From DASZTV01 sp035548055 (GTDB taxonomy: Bacteria > Actinomycetota > Actinomycetes > JAFAQI01), in contig DASZTL010000020.1 of assembly GCA_035548055.1 (NCBI GenBank), forward strand, positions 1 to 34,384: a DNA stretch of 34,384 nt, given 5' to 3'. The notes under the pieces were generated by a model. It was not told where the DNA came from. It did not search any database and worked only from the letters and a program-made list of their open reading frames with translations. The position numbers and the translations under genes were made by a program. Within the stretch, counting starts at the first letter, position 1, and each line of letters begins with the position of its first letter. Shown here one piece after another: positions 8,233-15,289 of the stretch.

Positions 8233-8828
8233 TGTTCACCGGAATCGTGCAGGCGCTCGGCACGGTGCGAGCGATCGATGACCTCGGCGAGGCCGTCAGG
8301 CTCGGCGTCGAAGGCGAGATCCTGCATGGTCTGTCCGGCGGTGAGTCGATCGCCGTCAACGGCGTCTGTCTGACTGTCGCGCAGATCGATCCGGGCGGCT
8401 TCACCGCAGACGTGATGCAGGAGTCCCTGCGTCGTACGTCGCTCGGTGGGCTCGCGGTCGGTGACCGGGTCAACCTCGAGCGATCGGTGACGCCCACGTC
8501 GCTGCTGGGCGGGCACATCGTGCAGGGGCACATCGACGGTGTGGGGACCGTCGTCGGCGTGCGGCCCTCGGCGCACTGGCGGGAGGTCGACATCGACGTC
8601 CCGGTGGGCCTGTTGCGCTATGTCGTGGAGAAGGGCTCGATCGCGCTCGACGGCGTCAGCCTGACGATCGCGTCGTTGTCCGACACGGGGGTCCGCGTGA
8701 GCCTCATTCCGGAGACCCTGGCACGCACCACACTGGGAATCCGCGATGTCGGAGACCACGTGAACGTCGAAGTAGATGTCCTCGCGAAGTACGTCGAGCG
8801 CCTCCTCGCCATGAAGGGACCGTCATGA
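8232..8828 (+). CDS. ribE: Riboflavin synthase, alpha subunit
   Basis: Dismutates two 6,7-dimethyl-8-ribityllumazine molecules to riboflavin plus the pyrimidine substrate. It has 198 aa, made of two tandem lumazine-binding barrels. Repeat 1 begins MFTGIVQALGTV and contains ESIAVNGVCLTV. Repeat 2 begins LLGGHIVQGHIDGVGTV and contains GSIALDGVSLTIA. The start ATG at 8232 overlaps the ribD stop and the stop overlaps the ribBA start (ATGA, 8825-8828), so the operon is translationally coupled here. Confidence 0.97.
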   Translation: MFTGIVQALGTVRAIDDLGEAVRLGVEGEILHGLSGGESIAVNGVCLTVAQIDPGGFTADVMQESLRRTSLGGLAVGDRVNLERSVTPTSLLGGHIVQGHIDGVGTVVGVRPSAHWREVDIDVPVGLLRYVVEKGSIALDGVSLTIASLSDTGVRVSLIPETLARTTLGIRDVGDHVNVEVDVLAKYVERLLAMKGPS

Positions 8829-10228
8829 CCCACGAGCCAGTCATGGGCTTCAGTGACATCGAGCGGGCGATCGCCGACCTTGCCGCGGGAAAGCCGGTCG
8901 TCGTCGTTGACGACGCGGATCGTGAGAACGAGGGCGACCTGATCTTCGCGGCGGAGATGGCCACGCCGGAGCTGGTCGCATTCATGGTGCGATACACGTC
9001 CGGCTACATCTGCGTGCCACTCACCGAATCCGACTGTGACCGCCTTGACCTGCCGCCGATGTATCACACCAACCAGGACAAGCGCGGAACGGCGTACGCC
9101 GTCACCGTCGACGCCGTCGATGGCACGACGACCGGCATCTCCGCGCACGATCGCGCGCTGACCATGCGGGCGCTTGCCGACCCGACGTCGACACCTGCGG
9201 ACTTCACGCGACCGGGGCACGTCGTGCCGTTGCGTGCGAAGGACGGCGGAGTGTTGCGACGCGCAGGGCACACGGAGGCGGCGATCGACCTGTGCCGGAT
9301 GGCCGGGTTGCGCCCCGCCGGGGTGCTGTGCGAGATCGTCAGCGAGAAGGACATCGATGGCATGGCCCGCCTGGATGAGCTCGAGGTGTTCGCTGCCGAG
9401 CATGAGCTCGCGCTGATCGCCATCGCGGATCTGATCGCTTACCGACGTCGTACCGAGAGTCTCGTGGACCGGATTGCCGAGGCGCGCATCCCCACGAACC
9501 ACGGTGAGTTCCGCGCGGTCGGCTTCCGCAGCAAGATCGACGGAATCGAACACGTGGCGCTGGTGCGCGGCGACATCGGTGACGGCGAGGATGTGCTCGT
9601 CCGCGTGCACTCCGAGTGCCTCACCGGCGACGTCTTCGGCAGCCGGCGCTGCGACTGCGGACCGCAGCTGGATGCGGCAATCGCGGCGGTTGCGGCTGAA
9701 GGGCGCGGGATCGTGCTCTATGTGCGCGGGCACGAGGGTCGCGGCATCGGGCTGATGCACAAGCTGCAGGCCTACCAGCTGCAGGACGAGGGCCAGGACA
9801 CGGTCGACGCCAACGTGAGCCTCGGCCTGCCCGCGGACGCGCGCGACTACGGCACCGGGGCTCAGATCCTCGTCGACCTCGGGGTGCGCTCGATGCGCTT
9901 GCTGACCAACAACCCGGACAAGCGAGCCGGCTTGGAAGGGCATGACCTGAAGATCGTCGCGCGGGTGCCGTTGCCCGTGCGTGTCACGGCCGACAACCTG
10001 CGCTACCTCACGACGAAGCGCGACCGGATGGGACATGACATTCCCGACCTGCCCGCGATGGTCGACGAGGAGGTCACCGAAGCGAGCGCCGACTCGTTGC
10101 CGGCTTCGGTGGCCGAGCGAGCCGCCCGCGCCGAGCCCGACATCTACCGGCGGGCGGTGCGGGTGGCATACGCGCTGTCCCCGTTCGCGTTGCCGGTCGC
10201 GGAGCCGGCCGAGGAGGTCACCACATGA
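8825..10228 (+). CDS. ribBA: Bifunctional DHBP synthase / GTP cyclohydrolase II
   Basis: Makes both riboflavin precursors: 3,4-dihydroxy-2-butanone-4-phosphate from ribulose-5-phosphate (RibB) and the pyrimidine from GTP (RibA). It has 467 aa. The RibB half (about residues 5-205) has the acidic loop DDADRENEGDLIFAAE and TGISAHDRA. The RibA half (about 210-400) has zinc ligands Cys265, Cys276 and Cys278 in HSECLTGDVFGSRRCDCG, and RGHEGRGIGL. About 60 residues extend beyond the RibA core, ending in an Ala/Glu/Arg-rich tail. The stop overlaps the mini-ORF ATG at 10225. Confidence 0.97.
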   Translation: MTHEPVMGFSDIERAIADLAAGKPVVVVDDADRENEGDLIFAAEMATPELVAFMVRYTSGYICVPLTESDCDRLDLPPMYHTNQDKRGTAYAVTVDAVDGTTTGISAHDRALTMRALADPTSTPADFTRPGHVVPLRAKDGGVLRRAGHTEAAIDLCRMAGLRPAGVLCEIVSEKDIDGMARLDELEVFAAEHELALIAIADLIAYRRRTESLVDRIAEARIPTNHGEFRAVGFRSKIDGIEHVALVRGDIGDGEDVLVRVHSECLTGDVFGSRRCDCGPQLDAAIAAVAAEGRGIVLYVRGHEGRGIGLMHKLQAYQLQDEGQDTVDANVSLGLPADARDYGTGAQILVDLGVRSMRLLTNNPDKRAGLEGHDLKIVARVPLPVRVTADNLRYLTTKRDRMGHDIPDLPAMVDEEVTEASADSLPASVAERAARAEPDIYRRAVRVAYALSPFALPVAEPAEEVTT

Positions 10229-10266
10229 GATTTCACGCAGCTTGCCTTCCCGGGTGGCGGACGTGA
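10225..10266 (+). CDS. Bridge mini-ORF between ribBA and ribH (13 codons), with a strong SD
   Basis: Would encode MRFHAACLPGWRT. Its ATG overlaps the ribBA stop (ATGA) and its TGA overlaps the ribH GTG (GTGA, 10263-10266). A near-ideal SD, GAGGAGGT (10211-10218), lies 6 nt before this ATG, whereas ribH GTG 10263 has no SD in front of it. Ribosomes should therefore load at the mini-ORF and reach ribH by termination-reinitiation. A peptide function is not implied. Confidence 0.5.
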   Translation: MRFHAACLPGWRT

Positions 10267-10793
10267 GCGGCAAGGGCGTGCCGGACGAGGTGGCGATCGA
10301 CGGCAGCGGCCTTCGGGTAGCCGTGGTCGCCGCGCGCTGGCACACCGAGGTGACGGATGCCCTCGTGGCGGGCGCGACCCGGGGTCTGGACGCGGCATCG
10401 GTCGCGGACCGCTACCTCTGCCGCGTGCCGGGCGCGTTCGAGTTGGCGGTGGTCGCCGGGGAGCTCGCCAGGTCCGGGTACGACGCGGTCGTGGCGCTCG
10501 GGGTCGTCGTACGCGGCGGCACGCCGCACTTCGAGTACGTGTGCTCGGCGGCGACCGACGGTCTGAATCGGATCGCGATGGAGACCGGGGTCCCGGTAGG
10601 CTTCGGGTTGCTGACCTGCGACACGACGGAGCAGGCGCTCGACCGGGCGGGGCTGCCCGGGTCGAGCGAAGACAAGGGACGGGAGGCCGCGATGGCTGCG
10701 GTCGAGACGGCGCTGGTGCTGCGGGCGATCCGTCGTGCCGGCAGCGTGCCCGGCCAACACGGTGAGAGCCATGCGTCGGCGGACGGTCGCTGA
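10263..10793 (+). CDS. ribH: 6,7-dimethyl-8-ribityllumazine synthase (riboflavin synthase beta)
   Basis: Condenses the two RibBA/RibD products into lumazine, the substrate of RibE. It has 176 aa from GTG 10263 (MSGKGVPDEVAIDGSGLRVAVVAARWHTEVTDAL). Motifs are RVPGAFELAVVA, GVVVRGGTPHFEYVCSAATDG (phosphate and active-site region with the catalytic His) and GFGLLTCDTTEQALDRAG. A GTG at 10254 is an alternative start; 10263 is preferred from the GTGA overlap and the family-like N-terminus. Confidence 0.95.
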   Translation: MSGKGVPDEVAIDGSGLRVAVVAARWHTEVTDALVAGATRGLDAASVADRYLCRVPGAFELAVVAGELARSGYDAVVALGVVVRGGTPHFEYVCSAATDGLNRIAMETGVPVGFGLLTCDTTEQALDRAGLPGSSEDKGREAAMAAVETALVLRAIRRAGSVPGQHGESHASADGR

Positions 10794-10852
10794 CCGAACG
10801 CTGCTGTCCGCCTGCCCCTCGACCTGCTGTCTCCTCCTGAAAGGCTTTCGCT

Positions 10853-11725
10853 GTGCTGTCGCTCGTCCTCCCCAAGGGCTCGCTCGAAAAGGCGACCCTC
10901 GATCTCTTCGACGCCGCTGATCTCGCGGTGCGACGCGGGTCCGACCGCGACTACCGCGCCGGCATCTCCGACCCGCGGGTGGAGCGCGTCATGTTCCTGC
11001 GCCCGCAGGAGATCCCGCGCTATGTCGAGGAGGGTCTGTTCGACCTCGGTATCACCGGCCGCGACTGGATCACGGAGACGTCGGCCAAGGTCGAGACCGT
11101 CTGCGAGCTCGAGTACTCCAAGGCGACGTCCAACCCGGTGCGGATCATCCTGGCGGTGCCGGCGGAGCACCCGGCAAAGACGGGCGCGGAGCTGCCCGAC
11201 GGCGTACGGGTGTCCACGGAGTACCCGGAGCTCACGCGTCGGTTCTTCGCCGACGCGGGAGTGAACGCGGTGATCGTGCCGTCGTACGGCGCGACCGAGG
11301 CCAAGGTGCCGGACATCGTCGACGCGATCGTCGACGTGACCGAGACCGGCTCGTCGCTGCGGGCGCACGGGCTGCGGATCATCGAGACGCTGCTGACGTC
11401 GCGGACTGAGCTGATCGCGAACCCGGCGGCGTACGCCGACCCGGAGAAGCGGGCCGCGATGGAGGACATCGCGCTTCTGCTGCAAGGTGCGATCCGGGCG
11501 CGGGGGACCGTCTATCTGATGCTCAACGTCGACGCGGGCAACCTGCCGGGCGTCCTCGCGGTGCTGCCGGCGATGAGCTCGCCGACTCAGACGGAGCTTG
11601 CCGGTGGCGGCTACGCCCTCGGCACGGTCGTGCCCAAGCAGGGCGTCAACACCCTCATCCCGGCCCTCAAGGCGGCCGGCGCCCGGGACATCCTCGAGCT
11701 CCCGATAGCAAAGATCGTCGAGTAG
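10853..11725 (+). CDS. hisG: ATP phosphoribosyltransferase, long form (HisG)
   Basis: First step of histidine synthesis (ATP plus PRPP to phosphoribosyl-ATP). Its 290 aa mark the long, self-regulated form with a C-terminal ACT-like histidine-binding domain (about residues 215-290), so no HisZ partner is needed. The start MLSLVLPKGSLEKATLDLF is typical, with SD GAAAGG at 10839-10844. Catalytic-domain landmarks are DLGITGRDWI and the PRPP-binding region DAIVDVTETGSSLRAHGL. In Streptomyces hisE lies between ribH and hisG; here only 59 nt separate them and hisE is absent. Confidence 0.96.
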   Translation: MLSLVLPKGSLEKATLDLFDAADLAVRRGSDRDYRAGISDPRVERVMFLRPQEIPRYVEEGLFDLGITGRDWITETSAKVETVCELEYSKATSNPVRIILAVPAEHPAKTGAELPDGVRVSTEYPELTRRFFADAGVNAVIVPSYGATEAKVPDIVDAIVDVTETGSSLRAHGLRIIETLLTSRTELIANPAAYADPEKRAAMEDIALLLQGAIRARGTVYLMLNVDAGNLPGVLAVLPAMSSPTQTELAGGGYALGTVVPKQGVNTLIPALKAAGARDILELPIAKIVE

Positions 11726-11745
11726 CCGGCGCCAACTTCCGCGCG

Positions 11746-11804
11746 GTGATCTTGACGTTGTGTGCCCATCAGCGCGGCTGATGGGTACACAACGTCAAGA
11801 TCAC
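11746..11804. repeat. Palindrome copy 1 (28-bp arms)
   Basis: Arms 11746-11773 and 11777-11804 pair along all 28 positions around a GCG spacer. The only non-Watson-Crick position is 11764/11786, which becomes a G-U wobble in + strand RNA. It lies 20 nt after the hisG stop and could also end hisG transcripts, although no U-tract follows. Confidence 0.9.
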
Positions 11805-11871
11805 GGGGGTTGGGCGGGCTCGCTGTGGATGGCGCTGACGGGGTTCCCGCCGATCAGTCGATGCTTCTGCG

Positions 11872-12759
11872 GTGCCACTCCCACCGACAGTCCCTCCGGA
11901 GCTCACCAAAGCGCCCTTCACATCCGCAATGGCGGCCCGCGCCGGCCTGACCAGGTCGGCGCTACGACGCGGGCCGTGGCGGCACGTGTTTCGCGATGTC
12001 TGGGTCCACGAGCAGGTCGAGGACACGAGGGAGACCCGGGTCGAGGCGGTGCGGCTCGTCTTGGGCAAGCACGCGTTCGTATGTGGGCTGACGGCCGCTT
12101 GGCTCTACGGCATCGATGCGAGGGACAAGCGGTGGGACCTGGTGTGGGTGGGCTGTCCGACCGGCAGCAGGCTGCGGACGAGGGTCGGCTGCTACACGCG
12201 AGAGGTCACGATCGACGTCGCCGATCTCGACCTGCTCAACGGTGTTCTCCTCACGACCCCGGTCCGGACGGCCTACGACTGCGCGCGGTGGCTGGCGCCC
12301 GCAGAGCGCCTGGTCGTGGCCGATGCGTTGGCCCACGAAGGACTGGTGACGCCTGATGAGCTGTCGCTGTATCGGAACAACCACCGGGGTATCCGCAACG
12401 TGACCCGGGTGGACGAGGTGCTGCAGATGCTCGAACCGCTCAGCGAGTCCCCGATGGAGAGCAGACTGCGGCATCTGCTCGTCGCGGCCCGCCTACCCCG
12501 CCCGACCGCCCAGCACGTCGTACGAGACGGCTCCGGCGACTTCGTCGCCAGGCTCGACCTCGCTTACCTGGGCTGTCGCCTGGCGATCGAGTACGACGGT
12601 GCGTTCCACTGGGAGCAGCGGCGCGAGGACGACCGGCGAAGGGACGCCGTACGTGCCCTCGGCTGGACGGTGATGGTCGTCAGCGCCTCAGACCTGCAAG
12701 GCGGAGGAGCCGGAGTGATCCAGCGGGTGCGAAGCCACCTCCGATCGGCGGCGGCCTAA
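11872..12759 (+). CDS. DUF559-family PD-(D/E)XK nuclease-fold protein with AbiEi-like N-terminus
   Basis: A 295-aa protein of uncertain function. About residues 19-50 (AMAARAGLTRSALRRGPWRHVFRDVWVH) resemble the winged-helix start of type IV antitoxin AbiEi-like proteins. The C-terminal ~90 residues match DUF559, related to Vsr-like very-short-patch repair endonucleases. The core reads LDLAYLGCRLAIEYDGAFHW, with Asp229, Glu240 and Asp242 as the likely PD-(D/E)XK acidic residues, followed by a basic helix and LGWTVMVVSASDL. GTG 11872 is the first in-frame start and has no clear SD; ATG 11929-11931 is an alternative. No toxin partner is adjacent. Identical-core palindromes flank the gene. Confidence 0.8.
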   Translation: MPLPPTVPPELTKAPFTSAMAARAGLTRSALRRGPWRHVFRDVWVHEQVEDTRETRVEAVRLVLGKHAFVCGLTAAWLYGIDARDKRWDLVWVGCPTGSRLRTRVGCYTREVTIDVADLDLLNGVLLTTPVRTAYDCARWLAPAERLVVADALAHEGLVTPDELSLYRNNHRGIRNVTRVDEVLQMLEPLSESPMESRLRHLLVAARLPRPTAQHVVRDGSGDFVARLDLAYLGCRLAIEYDGAFHWEQRREDDRRRDAVRALGWTVMVVSASDLQGGGAGVIQRVRSHLRSAAA

Positions 12760-12761
12760 GT

Positions 12762-12828
12762 CGCGGTGATCTTGACGTAGTGTGCCCATCAGCGGCCCTG
12801 AAGGGCGCATAACGTCAAGATCACCGCG
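12762..12828. repeat. Palindrome copy 2
   Basis: Outer arms 12762-12778 and 12812-12828 are a perfect 17-bp match. Inner pairing continues to 12792/12798 with two A-A mismatches and two G-U wobbles. The left arm is nearly identical to copy 1 (CGCGGTGATCTTGACGT followed by WGTGTGCCCATCAGCG), with one base changed. It begins 2 nt after the DUF559 stop codon and lies directly before the infC promoter. Confidence 0.88.
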
Positions 12829-12842
12829 GTGGTTTGCTTCGC

Positions 12843-12851
12843 TGGTAGACT
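12843..12851 (+). promoter_or_regulatory. Candidate extended -10 promoter for infC-rpmI-rplT
   Basis: TGGTAGACT combines the TGn extension with a TAnnnT -10 box (TAGACT, 12846-12851). No convincing -35 is visible because the palindrome occupies that position. Transcription would start near 12858 and give an infC leader of about 200 nt. Confidence 0.45.
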
Positions 12852-12857
12852 TTCCGT

Positions 12858-13060
12858 CGCGACTGGTGGGCTTGCCCACCGCAAGTGGAGTTCTCTCCCA
12901 CCCGCTCGTTCTGCGGAATGACGGGTCTTCGGTCGCTACGCCGCCGGCGCGGTTTGCCGGCAGGGGTGGCACGACCGTCGCAAGAGGCCTCGCATGCGTG
13001 TCGTGCGGGGCCTTTCGGTGATGTCGGGCTCCGCAACAACCGAACGTCAGTGGAGGTCCC
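12858..13060 (+). promoter_or_regulatory. infC leader with two hairpins
   Basis: About 200 nt without a gene. It holds a 7-bp hairpin (12865-12871 with 12874-12880). Near its 3' end is a 12-14-bp hairpin (12983/12985-12996 with 13002-13013/13015, two G-U wobbles) followed by a short T run, resembling an attenuator. infC operons are commonly autoregulated through their leader (by IF3 or L20); which ligand acts here cannot be told from the sequence. Confidence 0.5.
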
Positions 13061-13663
13061 ATCAGCGTCGAACCACGCATCAACGATCGGATCCGCGTCC
13101 CCGAGGTGCGGCTGGTCGGTCCAAACGGCGAGCAGGTCGGCATCGTCGCCATCGGCGACGCGCTGCGGCTGGCACAGGAGGCAGATCTCGACCTCGTCGA
13201 GGTAGCCGCCGAAGCCCGCCCGCCCGTCTGCAAGCTCATGGACTACGGCAAGTGGAAGTACGAAAACGCGCAGAAGGCGCGTGAGGCGCGACGCAACCAG
13301 TCGCACACGATCATCAAGGAGATGAAGCTTCGGCCGAAGATCGACCCGCACGACTACGAGACCAAGAAGGGTCACGTCGTGCGGTTCCTCAAGGCCGGTG
13401 ACAAGGTCAAGATCACGATCATGTTCCGCGGACGCGAGCAGTCGCGCCCCGAGCTCGGATACCGGTTGCTCCAGCGGCTGGCCGGAGACATCGAAGAGCT
13501 CGGGTACGTCGAGGCAGCTCCCAAGCAGGACGGCCGCAACATGATCATGGTCATCGCCCCGCACCGGAAGCAGCAGAGCCAGCCGGCCCGCCGACGCAGC
13601 GACGCGGCAGAGACCGACGAGGTTCCTACCGAGGAGCCAGGCGCCGAAGCAGCTACCGCTTAG
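13061..13663 (+). CDS. infC: Translation initiation factor IF-3, apparent ATC start
   Basis: IF-3 binds the 30S subunit, prevents premature 50S joining and proofreads start codons. It has 200 aa when read from ATC 13061: (M)SVEPRINDRIRVPEVRLVGPNGEQVGI, the conserved N-terminus. No ATG, GTG or TTG exists in frame at this point; the first later GTG (13106) would delete a conserved part of the N-domain. SD GGAGG at 13052-13056 lies 4 nt upstream. The N-domain is about residues 5-80. The C-domain contains EMKLRPKIDPHDYETKKGHVVRFL and VTIMFRGREQSRPELGYRLL-like sequence (here KITIMFRGREQ). A Pro/Glu-rich tail of about 30 residues follows. Confidence 0.93.
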   Translation: MSVEPRINDRIRVPEVRLVGPNGEQVGIVAIGDALRLAQEADLDLVEVAAEARPPVCKLMDYGKWKYENAQKAREARRNQSHTIIKEMKLRPKIDPHDYETKKGHVVRFLKAGDKVKITIMFRGREQSRPELGYRLLQRLAGDIEELGYVEAAPKQDGRNMIMVIAPHRKQQSQPARRRSDAAETDEVPTEEPGAEAATA

Positions 13664-13713
13664 GACACGCACTACCCGGGACCGACACGTACGACGAGGG
13701 AGACGAGGCAGCA

Positions 13714-13908
13714 ATGCCCAAGATGAAGACGCACAGCGGGTCGAAGAAGCGCTTCAAGGTGACCGGGAGCGGCAAGCTCACGGCGCGCCGCGCGAACCGC
13801 AACCACCTGCTCGAGCACAAGTCGTCGCGCCGCACGCGCCGGCTTGCCAACGAGGAGGTCCTGTCGCCCGCCGACACCAAGAAGTACAACAAGCTGCTGG
13901 GTCGGTAG
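13714..13908 (+). CDS. rpmI: 50S ribosomal protein L35
   Basis: A 64-aa basic ribosomal protein: MPKMKTHSGSKKRFKVTGSGKL, then RRANRNHLLEHKSSRRTRRL. Length and motifs are diagnostic. It lies between infC and rplT in the standard operon order. The upstream GAGGGAGACGAGG stretch supplies the ribosome site. Confidence 0.97.
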   Translation: MPKMKTHSGSKKRFKVTGSGKLTARRANRNHLLEHKSSRRTRRLANEEVLSPADTKKYNKLLGR

Positions 13909-13978
13909 CCCGCGCGCACGTCGTACGTCGTCGTTTCCCCCTCCGGTCTAGCGCCGGTCAGATTCAAGGAGAGTTCCC

Positions 13979-14365
13979 GTGGCACGGGTGAAGCGGGCGG
14001 TCAACGCCCACAAGAAGCGTCGCGTCGTCCTCGAGCGCGCGAGTGGCTACCGCGGCCAGCGTTCGCGTCTGTACCGCAAGGCGAAGGAGCAGATGCTCCA
14101 CTCGCTCAACTACTCCTACAACGACCGCCGCGCCCGCAAGGGTGACTTCCGTCGCCTGTGGATCCAGCGGATCAACGCCGCCGCGCGCGCCAACGGCATG
14201 ACCTACAACCGGTTCATCCAGGGCCTGAAGGCGGCCAATGTCGAGGTCGACCGCAAGCACCTGGCCGAGCTCGCGGTCTCCGACGAGGCCGCGTTCGCCG
14301 CACTCGTGGAGCTCGCTCGCAACTCGCTTCCGGCGACGAGCAGCGCCACCAACTCGGCCGCCTGA
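13979..14365 (+). CDS. rplT: 50S ribosomal protein L20
   Basis: A 128-aa protein that binds 23S rRNA early in large-subunit assembly. The start MARVKRAVNAHKKRRVVLERASGYRGQRSRLYRKAKEQ is diagnostic. The GTG start is preceded by AAGGAGAG (13966-13973). In some bacteria L20 represses the infC-rpmI-rplT operon; whether it does so here is unknown. Confidence 0.97.
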   Translation: MARVKRAVNAHKKRRVVLERASGYRGQRSRLYRKAKEQMLHSLNYSYNDRRARKGDFRRLWIQRINAAARANGMTYNRFIQGLKAANVEVDRKHLAELAVSDEAAFAALVELARNSLPATSSATNSAA

Positions 14366-14386
14366 CACCACTACGTCGAGGCAGAA

Positions 14387-15208
14387 GTGCCCCGCGCGCA
14401 TTCCGGCGCGATCGATTCGCCGAAGAACGCGCGGGTCGTGGCTGCGCGGGCGTTGCACTCCGCTCGCGGTCGTCGTACCGCGGGTGCTTTCCTGGCGGAG
14501 GGGCCGCACGCGGTCGCGGCCGCAGTTGGCGCGTCGTTCGGGATTCGCGAGATCTTCGTGACCGACGAGGCGGCCGACCGCGAGAGGTCGCTCATGCGCG
14601 ACCTCGCTCGCAGTGGAGCAGCGATCAACACCGTGACCGATCGCGCGCTCCGCGCGGTCGCCGAGACGGTCACCCCGCAGGGCGTTGTCGCCGTCGTCGA
14701 CCTGCCGGGAGCCTCGCCGCTGCCTGACTCACTGCGCTTGGTGGCGCTGCTGGAGCAGTGTTCGGATCCCGGCAACGCCGGCACAGTGATCCGGACCGCC
14801 GATGCGGTGGGTGCGGATGCGGTGGCATTCGGCCCCGGTTCCGCCGATGTGTGGTCCGGCAAGTGCATCCGTTCGAGTGCGGGCAGCGTGTTCAACCTGC
14901 CGGTGGTCACCGCACTCGACCCGGTGGCCGCCGTCGAGATGGTGCGGGCGCGTGGCTGTCAGGTCTTCGCGACTGCCGCGGACGGCGACGTCGATCTCGA
15001 CGACCTGAGCGGGAGTTCCCGGCTTGCTGCGCCTACCGCGTGGGTGTTCGGAAGCGAAGCGCACGGCCTGGGAGCCGCCCTCGCCGGTCTCGTGGACGGC
15101 GTCGTACGGATTCCAATCGATGGCAAAGCGGAAAGTCTGAACCTGTCGGCGGCCGCGGCGATTTGTCTGTACTCGTCCGCTAGAGTCCAGCGGCTCAATC
15201 GGCACTAA
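14387..15208 (+). CDS. SpoU/TrmH-family RNA 2'-O-methyltransferase
   Basis: A 273-aa AdoMet-dependent rRNA or tRNA ribose methyltransferase with a trefoil-knot fold. There is an N-terminal substrate-binding domain (about residues 1-95), then the SPOUT domain. Its three motifs are LLEQCSDPGNAGTVIRTADAVGADAV (motif 1, Asn/Arg), WVFGSEAHGLG (motif 2) and IPIDGKAESLNLSAAAAICLY (motif 3). The gene commonly follows rplT in actinobacteria; the exact target nucleotide cannot be assigned. Start GTG 14387 gives a normal N-terminus. Confidence 0.92.
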   Translation: MPRAHSGAIDSPKNARVVAARALHSARGRRTAGAFLAEGPHAVAAAVGASFGIREIFVTDEAADRERSLMRDLARSGAAINTVTDRALRAVAETVTPQGVVAVVDLPGASPLPDSLRLVALLEQCSDPGNAGTVIRTADAVGADAVAFGPGSADVWSGKCIRSSAGSVFNLPVVTALDPVAAVEMVRARGCQVFATAADGDVDLDDLSGSSRLAAPTAWVFGSEAHGLGAALAGLVDGVVRIPIDGKAESLNLSAAAAICLYSSARVQRLNRH

Positions 15209-15289
15209 CGAGATCGAGCCGGCCCATAGGGGTTCGCTTTCGGCGATGTCGGCTTAGGCTCCGAAAGGTAACGGGCGAGGAGGCGGTTC

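Larger units (their letters stand above)
11742..12828. mobile_element. Candidate palindrome-bounded cassette carrying a DUF559 gene
   Basis: The outer 17 bp at each end (11742-11758 and 12812-12828) are perfect inverted repeats, CGCGGTGATCTTGACGT and its complement. Each end is itself a long palindrome sharing the same ~32-bp core. Between them is a single nuclease-fold gene, 11872-12759, in an otherwise housekeeping region. No transposase and no clear target-site duplication are seen. It could be a small non-autonomous element, a REP-like system, or a gene between two copies of a genome-wide repeat. Confidence 0.45.

Noticed and set aside
8618..10345. 575-codon minus-strand open frame opposite ribBA
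   Set aside because: Shadow of ribBA in a high-GC genome; no recognisable domain, and it crosses three genes.
13386..13420. GTCAAGATCACG inside infC resembling the cassette palindrome arm
   Set aside because: Only 12 nt match, it encodes conserved IF-3 residues, and there is no inverted partner.
13106..13663. infC starting at GTG 13106
   Set aside because: It would remove the conserved first 15 residues, and there is no SD before it; ATC 13061 fits better.
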